From Anaspis maculata (taxonomy: Eukaryota; Arthropoda; Insecta; Coleoptera; Scraptiidae): a stretch of 64,000 nt of DNA. The stretch is from contig OX421963.1 in NCBI GenBank assembly GCA_949128115.1, positions 91,397,602-91,461,601 of the forward strand, in the 5' to 3' direction. This document shows positions 45,772 through 57,032 of this stretch, piece by piece. Numbering within the stretch: position 1 is the first letter of the stretch; the number at the start of each line of letters is the position of its first letter. Under the pieces are notes generated by a model. It ran no database searches. It had not been told where the DNA came from and saw only the letters and a program-made list of their open reading frames with translations. The position numbers and the translations under genes were made by a program.

Positions 45772-46235
45772 TCAAAATTGAACACTGGCCTCGGCCGCGT
45801 CGCTGCTGCGATCGGCCTCGCCGTCAGACTTCTGGTCGCCGGAGTCGTCTTCGTCGTCGTCTCCGTCCGCGCCCCCTCTCGTCTCCGGAATGAGCAGCTC
45901 CGGATGGTGCTTCCGGATGTGCACCCCCAGGTTGCCCTTCTGCTTGGCCTTGTAGTTGCACAGCTGGCACTGGAACATCGGCTCTTTGCCGCCGCACTCG
46001 ACCTGTTCGTGCCGCCTCATCGTCGACTTCCAGCGGTACCGCTTGCCGCAGTGCTTGCAGGCGAACTGCGAGTCGGAGCTGTACCCGGGCCGGACCAGGT
46101 GCTCGGACATCTTCTTGAACTTCCGCATGGCGTGGCCGTTTTCGCCGTGCCGTCGCATCTTCTTCGCGGACGCCGGGTTGCGCAGCAGGTTTTGCAGGTT
46201 GGGCGGCAGCAAAATATTATCAAACTCAAGATATT
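45772..46235 (-). CDS. lola: lola alternative terminal exon, long N-extension and acidic tail (exon 22)
   Basis: Acceptor ATTTTCCAG ends at 46236. 154 residues, the longest here. About 58 residues precede the fingers (LLPPNLQNLLRNPA, then a basic KKMRRHGENGHAMRKFKKM). Finger 1 C60-C63-H76-C81 (CKHCGKRYRWKSTMRRH), linker GGKEPMFQ, finger 2 C90-C93-H106-H111 (CQLCNYKAKQKGNLGVH). The C-terminus is strongly acidic (GADGDDDEDDSGDQKSDGEA), which could act as an activation or chromatin-contact region (inference). High GC and codon bias stand out from the AT-rich surroundings. Confidence 0.93.
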
Positions 46236-46239
46236 CTGG

Positions 46240-46835
46240 AAAATTAGAACAAGTGTATTAGTACAAAAGACGGGCGGGCGGAAGCGATGGGTGCGAAAGG
46301 AACGGAAGAGAAAACGTGTGTTTATGTACAAAAAAAAAAGAGAAAAATTAAACCAAGGCCGTGAGAAAAATTAATAAGGCTACCTGTGAGACAAAAATCA
46401 AAATACTGGAACTCAAAGCAAAATTTATTTGAAATTAAAAATCAAATAATAACTGTGCGGTGGCGAGGTAACAAAACAGTTTGAACCTAAAACAATTCAA
46501 ATTGAAAGAAAAAAAAATTAAAAAAAATATTTTCACTCACCCTTTTAACAATTTGAACTCTAGCATTGCTTCATTCCAATCTCCAAAAAGCAACTGTTCT
46601 AAAAAGCTGAAAATTTAGTTGTTATTGTAGTTATTGCCGAATAATTATTATTGTAACAGAATTTCCTACAAAAGAAGGTTTTCAATTGAGCAACATCGTA
46701 TAAAAACATCTATTTCTCTTAACAAAAATTATATTTTTCCTAAAGCAATCAACAAAATCAAGTGGGTATAAATCATACATAGTAATTAAACAAAAAAAAA
46801 AGCGAAAAATTTATTTTCTTAAAAAATGAAAAAAA
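46240..46835. other. AT-rich spacer, nothing recognised
   Basis: Low-complexity A/T sequence with no repeat unit or exon visible. Confidence 0.4.
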
Positions 46836-47275
46836 GTTCTTTGAGACATTAGAATGAGAAAATAGGTTCGTCGCACTACTGCGGGAAAAGTTCTACCGTA
46901 AACGTTCCAGTAGAAAATGTAATCATTTGCGCACTAGTGAGAAATGTTCACTTTGCGTTAGAATAAAGAAAAAACAATTCACAAATTCCTTTGCCTTACT
47001 CAGTTTTGTTGCACTGTTGCACACAGTTTTAACTTACTAGTGAGAAAAGTAATGGTTGATCTTGCGTCAGAATGAGTTTTGTTATATTACATTAGTGCGG
47101 GAAGTGTTCAAACGCACTTATTGTAATGCCACATAAGAAACCAGTTTAGTCACACGAGTCCGGGAAACAGTTCCCAATGTCCTAACCTTCTACTGGGAAA
47201 TGGAATGGCTTCTTTTGCACTAGGACGAGGTAACAGTTTTGTTACACTAACGCGGAAAAGTAGAAAGCTGAAGAG
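46836..47275. repeat. degenerate ACTAGTGCG-type minisatellite
   Basis: Repeated pieces such as GCACTAGTGAGAAA, TTACATTAGTGCGGGAA and CACTAACGCGGAAAAG. They are the reverse-orientation counterpart of the array at 51520-52130. Confidence 0.55.
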
Positions 47276-47526
47276 TTCCTAGTTTTTTCTAGAATGAAAA
47301 AATTACCGTGTACCCCCTGGAGATTTTCCCTTGAGGATAATTTTTTAAGTAAAAAACAATTCTCAGTATATTTTTTTCGTAGGCGTCGAATCTGTCCACG
47401 AAAATTTTCTCTGGTAGATTGCTTACAGAGGGTGCAACTCGGGGTGCAACATCGGAATTTTTTTATCAAATTGGAATTTTGTGTTTCAATATGGGAATCG
47501 ATTCCGCTTTTCATCCTGATTATAAA

Positions 47527-47979
47527 TACAGGGTGGCCCAACGAAAACGAAACAGACAGATTTTCGGACATTTGACCTCATTTTTCCGAAATAACCTTGG
47601 ATAGGTCAACTTTGTTTTCAAGGGGGACGTTCAACTGGCTGTTGATTGAACCGTGAAGTTTCACCCCCGCAGTCAGGTGGCAACCCCTTCGAAAATTTTA
47701 AATGACAATTGGGTTTGAGTGGTACATCATTCTGAAGCCGGTTCAATTGTATTTACAGCGGTGTTTATATTTTTCTTCGATTCGATTCGATGCAAATTTC
47801 CCAAGATAATGCTGATTTCAGTGTTTTTGGAGGGTTACAGCCCCTTCCAGGAGGCTGGCTCGAAATTGCCGAACCCATGACAGAGCTTATGTCCATCTAG
47901 TGAACATATTACAATATAAACACAAATTAGATCAAGTGCCCAAGGATCTGTCTGTTTTGTTTTTGTTGGGTCCCCTGTA
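47527..47979. mobile_element. 453-bp palindromic element
   Basis: TACAGGGTGGCCCAACGAAAACG at the left pairs with TTTTTGTTGGGTCCCCTGTA at the right. Its right end touches the next element directly (CCTGTAT/ACAGGG). Confidence 0.72.
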
Positions 47980-49326
47980 TACAGGGTCCTGCAACAGTGC
48001 GTCGGGCTTTCCTAGCGCCCTTCCTTTACGAGATAGAAACAAAGGTGTAATACATAAAATTATTGATTTCAAAAGTTCTAACCAGTGAAATTATTCTCAA
48101 TTATACAGGGTGTTCCATTTTTGCGCTATAACAAAAATAAAGATTTTTTTATTGAGATGCCCCACTTTTGATTTCATTTTCTTGTTCAGCTTTTCAAGCT
48201 CTATTACAAGCGTATTTTTGTTTTTTCAATTTGTGACAGTGCTACCAACTAAAAATTAAAAATTGAAATTTTTTGTAATTTCAAGGTTCGTTTTGAAAAA
48301 TCGCAGGAGCCTCGTTTTTTGCAATCAAGGAATGAAATTTGGCATAACAATAGTCGAATAGGAGGTGAATAATTTCATGACAAAAAACTTCAGAGCCAGT
48401 GATTCCTGAATTTTTTTCGAACTTCGCAAATTTCAAAATGCCATAAGTCATTTTTTTCAAATGGAATGCTCCCTATTTTATTCAACCATTCGACAGCTTT
48501 TTTTCTCCTCTTCCATTTTTACCAGGGGTACCCTACCCCTAAATTTGATAATTTCCGAGATAATCGATAATTTTGATAAAAAGTGCTATTGATTAATGTT
48601 ATTAAAAATTCAAATTGAGCTTAGTAAAGCGGTTTTCTCGACTTCAAAAACCTTCAAACTGTCAAATTGAGAGGTTCTGTATCAGGACCTACTAAGAACA
48701 TAAAAAATTCACATATACGACAATTTTTATCAAAATTATCGATTATCTCTGAAATTATGGAATTTAGGGGTAGGGTATCCCCAGTAAAAATCAAAGAGGA
48801 AAAAAAAAGCTATCGAATGGTGAGATAAAATATGGGGCATTCTATTTGAAAAAAATCAATTTGAAATTTGCAAAGTTCGAAAAAAACTTTTGCATACCCT
48901 GTATAATTAAACCTCAAGTTTTTTGTCATGAAGTTATTCAACTTCTGTTCGACTATCGTTATGCCAAATTTCATTCCTTAATCCCAAAAAACGAGACCTC
49001 CACAATTTTTCAAAGTGAACCTTGAAATTACAAAAAAATTCAATTTTTAATTTTCAGTTGGTAGCACTGCCACAAATTGAAAAAACAAAAATACACTTGC
49101 AATAGAGCTTGAAAAGCTGAACAAGAAAATGAAATCAAAAGTGGGGCATTTCATTTAAAAAATCTTAGTTTTTGTTATTGCGCAAAAATTGAACAACCCA
49201 TATAGTTGAAAATAATTTTACAAGGTAGAACTTTTCAAACTAATAATTTCATATATTACACCTTTTTCTCTATTTTGCAAGGTAAGGGCGCTAGGAAAGT
49301 CCGACGCACTGTTGCAGGACCCTGTA
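47980..49326. mobile_element. small palindrome with a 1.1-kb palindrome at its exact centre
   Basis: 47980-48102 and 49204-49326 are inverted copies, 123 bp each (CCTGCAACAGTGCGTCGG against CCGACGCACTGTTGCAGG). Between them, 48103-49203 is a second palindrome that begins TACAGGGTGTTCCATTTTTG. Two layers therefore share one axis of symmetry. Confidence 0.8.
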
Positions 49327-50105
49327 TATCACACTTGATAGGTTAGCAACGAAACAGTCGTGAAAAAAATGATGAAGTTTTCAAAAATATCGAAAAATAT
49401 TTTATTTTTTTTCAAAAGTAACTCAGTGAGTTTTCCCATCATTTTGGTAAAGTGGATGATAATAGTTTGAAATTTTCACTTAACTCAACTCCACAAACTC
49501 GCAAAAAATATTTTCGCGATATTTTTTCTTCTAAATTTTGGCAAATTTTTTCAAACTTGAACAAATTTTTTCACAGGTGCTTTTTTGATCAACCTATCAA
49601 ATGTGATATACCATGTGTTTTCCGAAAACCACACCATAACATTTTTCCTATGGAATATTCAGATTTGATTGACTTCAACTTTTGATTTTTGAATAAAACG
49701 CCCTGTATATTTTTTGATATTCAGACAGAGATTTTTTTCATTAGCAGAGTGGTGGTCTTGGAAATTCTCTATGATGAAAAATGACGATTTTATAGCGAAT
49801 TGAATTTTACGCGAATTTGATAAATTATCATCACCAAAGGTGGCTGCGAACACAAATAATAATCTGAAGTTAGAAGATTGTTCATTATTTATGGAACAAA
49901 GCGTTGATGGTTGAAATCGACATAAATGATAAACAAATTTCCAACTCCAGATTTTTATTTGTGGTCGCAGCCACCTTTAGTGATAAAAATTAAACTTTAT
50001 TCAATCCGCTATAAAATCGGCATTTTTCATCATAGAGAATTTCTAAGACCACCACTGTGTCAATGAATAAAATCCCTATCCGAATATCGAAAAATATACA
50101 GGGTG
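49327..50105. repeat. two further adjoining palindromes
   Basis: TATCACACTTGATAGGTT (49327) mirrors AACCTATCAAATGTGATA (49591-49608). CTGTATATTTTTTGATATTC (49702) mirrors GAATATCGAAAAATATACAG (50081-50100), with the inner arms GGTGGTCTTGGAAATTCTC and GAGAATTTCTAAGACCACC. Confidence 0.68.
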
Positions 50106-50278
50106 TTCCATTTGAAATTCAAAAGCTGATGTCACTTCCGGTTACTTCCGGAAGTGAGAGCAGCTTCATGAAAAATGCAAAAAATAGCGAAAGTACTCTC
50201 AAAAATTTCATAAAAATCTCAAGTCTATATCCCATAGGAAAAATGATTTGGGCTGGTGCGGTTTTCGAAAAACACGGT

Positions 50279-51284
50279 ATACCGGGTGATCATTTGAAAA
50301 CTAACCAATGTCTTCGAGCAAACAGGTCGATTTTTATATCGAGGGGACATCCACAACATACATTGGCGAATTTATATCTTTAGCCCCCTCGCCCCCGCCC
50401 AGCCCAACTTTGAAATTCCAAATGGCACCACCTATTTTGCGATACATCAAATTGAACAAAAATCAATTCTTTTTCTTGAATATAAAATACTTTCTAAAAT
50501 TCTCCGAGTGTCCAATTTAATATTTTTGAGCTCTCAGTTTTCTTCAATGCTGTCAACGTCATCCTGCAAAGCCTCAAAAGAGAAAGTTTTCTATGGAAAA
50601 AGTGCCACCGAAATTCACCCCTTCGCTCCCCCCACCTCACCTCAAAAATCTAAAATGAGAATACCCACTTTGTGAAACATGAAATTGAAAGAAGTTAAAT
50701 TCTCTTTCTGAACAAATTTTTTTCGAAAGTTTTAAAACCCCTCAATTCCCACCTAAAATACTCCAAATGTTCAATTTGATGGGGAAGGGGTTGAAAATTT
50801 CAAAAAAATTGTTTTTTGAAAGAGAGTTCAATTCCGTTCGATTTAATGTATCACAAAGTAGGTGGTGTTTTGTTAGATTTTGAAGTTGAGGTGGGAGAGA
50901 GCAATGGGGTTGATTTGGGTAGCCCTTTTTCCACCGAAAATTTTCTTCTCCGATGCTATCTAGGATGATTCTGACTAAACTTGAGAGAATTGAGGGGTCC
51001 AGAATAATATTGGGGCATTTAAAGTGTTTTTAGGGAGAATGGGGTGGGGTTGAAAATAATTTTTTCAGAAAGAGAATTCAATTTTCTTCAATTTGATGCA
51101 TCGCAAGGTAGGTGGTGTCATTTGAAATTTCAAAGTTGGGGTGAGTGGGGGCGAGGGAGCTGAAGACAGAAATTAGCCAATGTATGTTTTGGATGTCCTC
51201 CTCGATATAAAAATCGACTTGTTTTTGCTCGAAAAATATTGACTAGGAAACGGAAGGATAGTTTTCAAATGATCACCCGGTATT
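50279..51284. mobile_element. 1-kb palindromic element
   Basis: TACCGGGTGATCATTTGAAAAC pairs with GTTTTCAAATGATCACCCGGTA. The GTCGATTTTTATATCGAGG block and its complement CCTCGATATAAAAATCGAC lie just inside. A right-end fragment of the same family is at 53440-53583. Confidence 0.76.
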
Positions 51285-51519
51285 TATAAATCGGGATAAC
51301 AAGCGGAACCGATTCCCATATCAAAATACAGGATGTCCAATGTGAGAAAAAAATTCGATGTTCCACCCTGTAAGCGATGCACCACAGAAAATTCCAGTGG
51401 ACAGATCCGGAACCTACGGAAAAAATAATGCGAGAATCATTTTTCTTCTTAAAATCATGTTCAAGGGGGGGGGGATTTATACCTGAGCACCCTGTATGCT
51501 CTTCTTCTAAAAAGTGTCA

Positions 51520-52130
51520 TTGCCACACCAGCGTGGAAAGTCACCTACTCCCACTCCCGTATTAGTGTGACAAGCGATCTGTTTCCACACTGAAGTGCAA
51601 AGCGACTCGTTTTGGCACCAGCTTTCGAAGTAACCTGTTGTCACACTACCGGCAAATCAACTCGTTTCTGCACTAGTGCGTCAACAGAAGGAAGCTATGG
51701 AGCTTGCAATAGAGTGTATGCTTACCTAGGTGCTGAGAAAGTGGCATTGTCACACGAGTCAAGCAAGTCGCCTATATCCGTACTAGTGTAACAAGTCACC
51801 TATTTTCTTACTACTCGTAGTGTAACAAGTGACCATTTTTTCCACCGCCGTTTGAAAAAAAAACATTCTTAGACCACAGTCTAGAATAACCGCTTTTTGC
51901 GCTAGCGTGCAAGGCGACTCATTTTCGCATTAGCGTACAAAGTAACCCGTTCCCGCACTAGTATACAAAATGACTCATTTTCGCTCTAGCATGCAAAGTA
52001 ACCGGTTTTTGCACTAGCGTAGTACGAAATGACTTATTTGCTCACTGGCGTGCAAGGTAACCCGTTTTCGCACTAGTATGCAAAGCTGATAATTTTTGCA
52101 CTAGCGCGCTCAAAGTAACCCGTTTTCGAT
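51520..52130. repeat. ~40-bp minisatellite downstream of exon 23
   Basis: Degenerate units such as CACTAGTATACAAAATGACTCA and CACTAGCGTGCAAGG, each with GTAACCCGTTTTCG. It begins about 70 nt past the exon 23 stop and would lie in or just beyond its 3' UTR. Confidence 0.7.
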
Positions 52131-52200
52131 TCATTGCGACAACATAAGAAAAGACAAGAAATATGAGAAACATTTTCTTTAATTTTTTTTTCTCCAAAAT

Positions 52201-52418
52201 TTAGTGGTCCGGCAAGGGTCCTTCTCCGCAGTCCTGGAAGCCGGAGTGGAGGACGGCCACGTGTCGTTGCCGGGCGAATTTTGACGTGAACTTTCTGTCG
52301 CACAGCCCGCAGCAAAACATCTTGTCCTTTCCGCACTTTTTCATGTGGAACGTCATGTTGGACTTGTACTTGTAATATCTGCCGCAGCTGGGACACTGAT
52401 GGCCTCCTTCCATGAAAC
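52201..52418 (-). CDS. lola: lola alternative terminal exon, zinc-finger pair with shortened finger 1 (exon 23)
   Basis: Acceptor TTTTCAG ends at 52419. 72 residues: finger 1 C9-C12-H25-C29 (CPSCGRYYKYKSNMTFH, MKKC) has three residues between H and C where the others have four. Finger 2 C37-C40-H53-H58 (CGLCDRKFTSKFARQRH). The tail SGFQDCGEGPLPDH is acidic. An ATTAAA lies 18 nt past the stop (52178-52183). It is isolated: nearest finger exons are about 2.2 kb upstream and 6 kb downstream. Confidence 0.9.
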
Positions 52419-52439
52419 CTGAAAAGAGCGAATGTCATT

Positions 52440-54340
52440 CAAAATAGCCACGCTGGAAGGGTTTTCTTACCTTTGAAATTGATTCCAGAAAAAGTAAGAA
52501 TGAAAATAGAATTACTGAAAAAATTGGAACAATTTTCTTCAGAAATAAGAATTTTTTTTTCGTCTGATTTTTTTATTCTGAATTTGTTTTATGAATCAGA
52601 CAAATATTTTAGACTTGAAACAAAAATTATTTGCAGAAAAAATTAAAATATTGAAAAAAATATAATTTTCAAAGATTTTTTCTAATAGCTGTATTACACT
52701 ACACAATTTCTTGTACGATTTTTTGAACCATCTGCCAAAATAGTGTTGAAAAACAATAAAGTTGACGGAAATATAGCCCTTCAAAGTTGAAAACAAATAT
52801 GTAGTTTTTTTCGCGTTATTTTTTAACCGTTCAACCAATTTGATCCAAATTGGAACCAAAGTTTACTGAAATTATCTTGTGTCGAACAATCAACGTGTCC
52901 CATAAAAAAGTTCCAGGGGCGTAAATATTAGGGGGTGCTTTTTCCCCCTTCCCCTATTTTTCACCTCCCTAGTTATTTCTGACCTCCCTAGCTATTTCTG
53001 AAAAACTGTTCATATTTTTGAATTCTACGTTCAATTAAGAAGAAAAAGTCACTCTTGCAAAATTTTGATCAGAGGCTTCGTTTGGGAGATATTTATTTCA
53101 GGTTTGGAGGTTTGAAAACATCTCGAAAGCACCACTTTCAAAGGACTAAAAGTTGAAAAAATCAAAAGAAAACAAATGATTTCTCAGCTAAAATAGGTTA
53201 TCTAGAATTTCAAAGTTGATAAACCATCATTTTTTTCAAGAAACGAGAAGTTTTCGAGGAAAAAACAATTTGGGCTCTGGAAAGTGGCGATTTCGGGATG
53301 TTTTCCAAAGTTTCAAACCCTAATATCTCCTAAACGAAGCCTCTAATCAAAATTTTGCAAGAGTGACTTTTTTTTAATCAAACGTAGAATTTTAACATAT
53401 AATTGGTTTTCATAAATAGCTAGTGAGGTGAAAATAGGGGGGGGGGGAGAGGGGACACCTTTTAATATCTACACTCAAAGACTTTTAGGAAGAAGGGAGG
53501 TAGGGTTGAAAATTTTATAAATATTATTTCAGAAAGAGAATTTCATTCTGTTCGTGGATAGTTTCCAAATGATCACCCGGTATAATAAACTGTTGTATTG
53601 AAAAACTTTGAACAAATTTCTTGGAAAAAATAAATTTTTCGTCTGATTTTTCTCTGATTTTTTTCATAAATCAAACAAATATTGATGATAAGAATAAACA
53701 TAAAAAACATTTGTAGAAACATTTTGTTGAAAAAAAAATTTTTTTCTCAAAGAAAATTTGGTTTTTTCATGGATCAAAATAATTTTAGTTTCAATATTCT
53801 CCTAATACACCAAAGTTTTCTAAGTGACTCTTTCAATTTTTTTAAATAAAATCAGTGATGTTCAAAGTAAAAGAAATTTTAATGACAAGATTTTTTCAAT
53901 TGAATCAACGTTTTCTGCAGTAGTCATTTCTCAATAAATATTCATAAAAAAAACATTTGGACTTAACAAGTAAATCATAGAAAAACATTTGGACCTAATA
54001 AGTAAATAAAGTATTAAGTATCTAAGAATGTTGCGAGTATGATGAACAATAAATATTTAAATAAAGAAATAAAATATAAAAACGTATATAAAAAATGGAA
54101 GAACCAACAGAACACCTTCGTTACTTATTCGCTCAACACAAAAGCCTTCACGAGCCTGAAGTAGCCTTCACGAACGATTTATCATTTTTCTGTCTCCGTT
54201 ATGTTTGTTAAACCTACGTTCCACACAATAAACAAAGCACTCGATTCCATTCGAGTCAAGTGAATCCGACTGAGATATATTCGATAAATACGCTTAAAAG
54301 TACCATATACCGTTTTTAAATTAATACAGGGCGTGAGATT
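52440..54340. other. AT-rich spacer with palindrome
   Basis: 52913-53475 is an inverted repeat (CTCTTGCAAAATTTTGATCAGAGGC against GCCTCTAATCAAAATTTTGCAAGAG). The sequences on its two sides, about 52550-52700 and 53620-53780, resemble each other (TTTCGTCTGATTTTT, AATCAAACAAATATT), as if an older repeat pair flanked or was split by it. The rest is A/T-rich with no exon. Confidence 0.55.
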
Positions 54341-54356
54341 CGAAAGACGTCTGTTA

Positions 54357-54620
54357 GGCAGCAGTCACACTGGAGCCACCCAGTACCACCCACTCAACCA
54401 AAAATCAAACGCACGCAATGTAATGGCGTTGGTCACATTGCAACCACCCCTAGTAGTCACCGGCGACCACGTGTGTGATAGGTTGGCAACATGAGAAGTG
54501 ACAATTGATATGCCAAATTCAGGAGGGGAAAACGGTGGTCACCGGTGGCTCAGTGAGACCATAGCCGATTATCTCGCTTGGCGGTAGTGGGTGGTGGTGA
54601 CTCCAGTGTGCCTGCTGCCT
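54357..54620. mobile_element. MITE-like element with GC-rich inverted ends
   Basis: GGCAGCAGTCACACTGGAGCCACC at the left pairs with GGTGGTGACTCCAGTGTGCCTGCTGCC at the right. It lies about 14 nt beyond the exon 24 stop, so it forms most of the 3' UTR of that isoform if transcribed. The CAGTGTG-type end recalls hAT-like MITEs, but the family is not certain. Confidence 0.72.
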
Positions 54621-54633
54621 CAACTGTCAACTG

Positions 54634-54878
54634 TTATTTGTTACAGGGAGCCCCGAGAACGACGTGCTTGTGTTCCTTGTGCTTGGCCATGACGTGCATC
54701 ACGTAGTGGATCTTTTGCCGGCCCTTGTACGGACAAAAGGCGCACTTGAACTGCGGCTCCTTGCCGCACTCCCATCGCTTGTGGTTGTACAGCGAGCTCT
54801 TCCTCTTGTAATTCCGGCCGCAATCGACGCAAAAAAACTGCCCTACCTCCACCTGATCGAGCAGCATGTGGTTGAACT
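54634..54878 (-). CDS. lola: lola alternative terminal exon, zinc-finger pair (exon 24)
   Basis: Acceptor GTTTCAG ends at 54879. 81 residues: a 16-residue lead (EFNHMLLDQVEVGQFF), finger 1 C17-C20-H33-C38 (CVDCGRNYKRKSSLYNH, KRWEC), finger 2 C46-C49-H62-H67 (CAFCPYKGRQKIHYVMH). Tail KEHKHVVLGAPCNK. Same subgroup as exons 7 and 8. No AATAAA is seen before the adjoining MITE, so polyadenylation may use a signal inside or beyond it. Confidence 0.92.
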
Positions 54879-55035
54879 CTGAAACACGATCCTCAAATCA
54901 CTCGTCGTAAACAATCGGGCCGTTAGCGCAAGAAGAATTCTATATACAAGAGCTTTGCACCACAGATTTATTAGATGAAGTATTATATCGTTCAAGTACG
55001 CAGGTATGTACAATAATCTACAGTGTATGCGGTTA

Positions 55036-55298
55036 CTACAGCACAAACACTTGAGCTTGCAGCTCTTTTCTGCGGTGCGAATTGGACTGCTTGTGGCGCT
55101 GGAACACGTGGTTGAACTTGCAGAAAAAGTTGCACACGGCGCAGTGGTAGCGCGGTTCCTGGCCGCAGTCGTTGCGCAGGTGCGTGTAGACGGACGATTT
55201 GAATTTGTAGCTCTTGTTGCATCTGGGACACAAGAAGTGGCCGGCGGCGGTTACTCTGATCGTGGGCGACGAACCGGAATGCCAGCGGTAGTGTACGG
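55036..55298 (-). CDS. lola: lola alternative terminal exon, zinc-finger pair with widened finger 2 (exon 25)
   Basis: Acceptor TTTTTCGCAG ends at 55299. 87 residues: a 23-residue lead (HYRWHSGSSPTIRVTAAGHF), finger 1 C24-C27-H40-C45 (CPRCNKSYKFKSSVYTH), finger 2 C53-C56-H69-H75 with five residues between histidines (HKQSNSH). The tail RRKELQAQVFVL is basic then hydrophobic. AATAAA at 54967-54972. Exon 24 follows 158 nt downstream. Confidence 0.9.
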
Positions 55299-55599
55299 CT
55301 GCGAAAAACCGGCGTTAGTACTCGGCCAACGTTCAAGCGTCGTTGTAAAAATCAAGTGCAACTTACCGAAAGTCGGTAGAAAAGATTTGCAGGCTTCAGC
55401 AGTGGCGAGAAAGTGGCGTTTGTAGCTGTTGTATCAGGAAAGCTATCAAACGGAGAATGTCCATCCAGAAGTTTTGTTTCTAGAGATTTATTTGTTGTAT
55501 TTTTTTCTTAAATGTGGCTCAAGGGACTGAGCCTATGTCATGAGAGGTGGGCATGTGTCATGAGTATGACAAAAAATGCTATAGGGGGAGGCTCATCCT

Positions 55600-55883
55600 T
55601 TAAGTATACGAAATAAGAATTATTTTATTAGGTATCACCCATAATATTCCATTATTTGGCCTTGAACAAACAGAACGGGGTGCTACAGGAAATGCTGACT
55701 GCAAACGATGCAATTTGCGATTCATGTCTCCTGCGGCACTGAGTTCAACACACCAAGACGTGGGCTGATTCCATTGGTTTACGAAACCCCCCCATTGTCT
55801 GTAAAGTCCAAAAATATCCATACCTCTGGAGCAATCAATTTTTTCAGTTTGTAGCGGGTCGCTATGCCCGTCGGCGTCCAAGT
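55600..55883 (-). CDS. possible lola terminal exon without zinc fingers
   Basis: A TTTTAG acceptor-like site ends at 55884, and the common lola phase stays open for 94 residues (LDADGHSDPLQTEKIDC ... GLYRQWGGFVNQWN). No zinc finger or other domain is recognised. The fit of acceptor, phase and strand suggests a finger-less isoform, but an AATAAA lies within the frame near its end (about 55622), and the stretch could be transposon-derived. Treat as a hypothesis. Confidence 0.25.
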
Positions 55884-56150
55884 CTAAAATATCAATTGTT
55901 GTTCAGTTTTATTTATCATTTTGATCACGAGTGTGAAAACCACGATGTGGGAGTAAGTACGGCGTGCGGGCCGTTATCTAGTTGTAGCGCTATCTCGGGT
56001 GTCAGTGTGCATTAATGTGTGGTTTAATAAAACGATTAAAATCGTAACTGTGCTCTCTTCCAAACCTCCACCCCGCTTGCAAATAAAAGCCCTTTAGAAA
56101 GTCATGAAGGGTCAATCAAACCCTACATCACGACACTATCAAATGGAGCG
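55884..56150. other. LTR-like or 3'-UTR-like spacer
   Basis: Contains TTTAATAAAACG (56023) and CAAATAAAAGCC (56082) poly(A)-like signals on the plus strand. No gene recognised. Confidence 0.3.
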
Positions 56151-56159
56151 CAGTTTAGG

Positions 56160-57030
56160 AAGGTTGCTACAGTTGCGGACGCACTAAGCACCAACACAAG
56201 CAAAGTGTTGGAATGCTTGCTTCTCTGATGTAATCGTATTTCTAGCTGTAGTATTGGAAAAAATTGAGGAAAAAATCAGTTTGCCAGTGCTGCTACAATT
56301 GTGGAAGGACCGGACACGTAGCACCAAAGTGTTGTAATTAATATTGAGATTTATACTTAACAGATAGATACCCATTTACAAAGTGAGGCGTGCGTAGAGG
56401 AGATGAAAAAGGAGACCACAAGAGAAAAATCGCGATCACTCAACACCGCCAGAAGCAGATCTGTCAAAGCACTGATATTAACAGAACAAGAGAATAAATC
56501 ACTTCGATCCTGGACACTCACATATGAATTAGAGCTTATGTGGTACATGAAAGAAATCCTAAAAACATCAGGGGTGGAACCACGAGTACTCGACAGTTGT
56601 CGTCGAGCTCGACAATTTCCCCTTTCCCCTCTACACCCTTTATCCTAATTTCCCCTTTCCCCTCTGCACCCTTCACCCTTTGGGAAAGGGGAAATAGTCG
56701 AGATCGACAACTGTCGAGTGTTCGTGGTTCCACCACAGTATTGGTGGTAGGAGGTAATGGTAATAGCAAAAATTTCCAAATATTGTCGAAAATATTTGAA
56801 AAAGGTCGACAAAATGTAGACGACAAATTATGCTTGGTTGTCGGCACATTTTCGATTTTCGTCTTGGGATTGAAAATCTTAATTTACATAAAATAATCAC
56901 AAAAATCGAACACGATTTAACATGAATCTGATACAAAGAACAGCTTGTCTCGAGCTTTGTTGATTTTGTCGACAAATTCCAACTTGCGTGCCAAAACACT
57001 CTCAAGATTTTGTCAAAAAATATACCTACT
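56160..57030 (+). repeat. knuckle/hairpin unit, copy 1
   Basis: Order: frameshifted CCHC motif (56165-56207), intact CYNCGRTGHVAPKC (56291-56332), a hairpin (56573-56732, CGACAGTTGTCGTCGAGC against GATCGACAACTGTCG), then a GTCGACAAAATGTAGACGAC block. The same order recurs at 58990-59640, which defines a ~700-850-bp duplicated unit. Confidence 0.7.
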
Positions 57031-57032
57031 TA

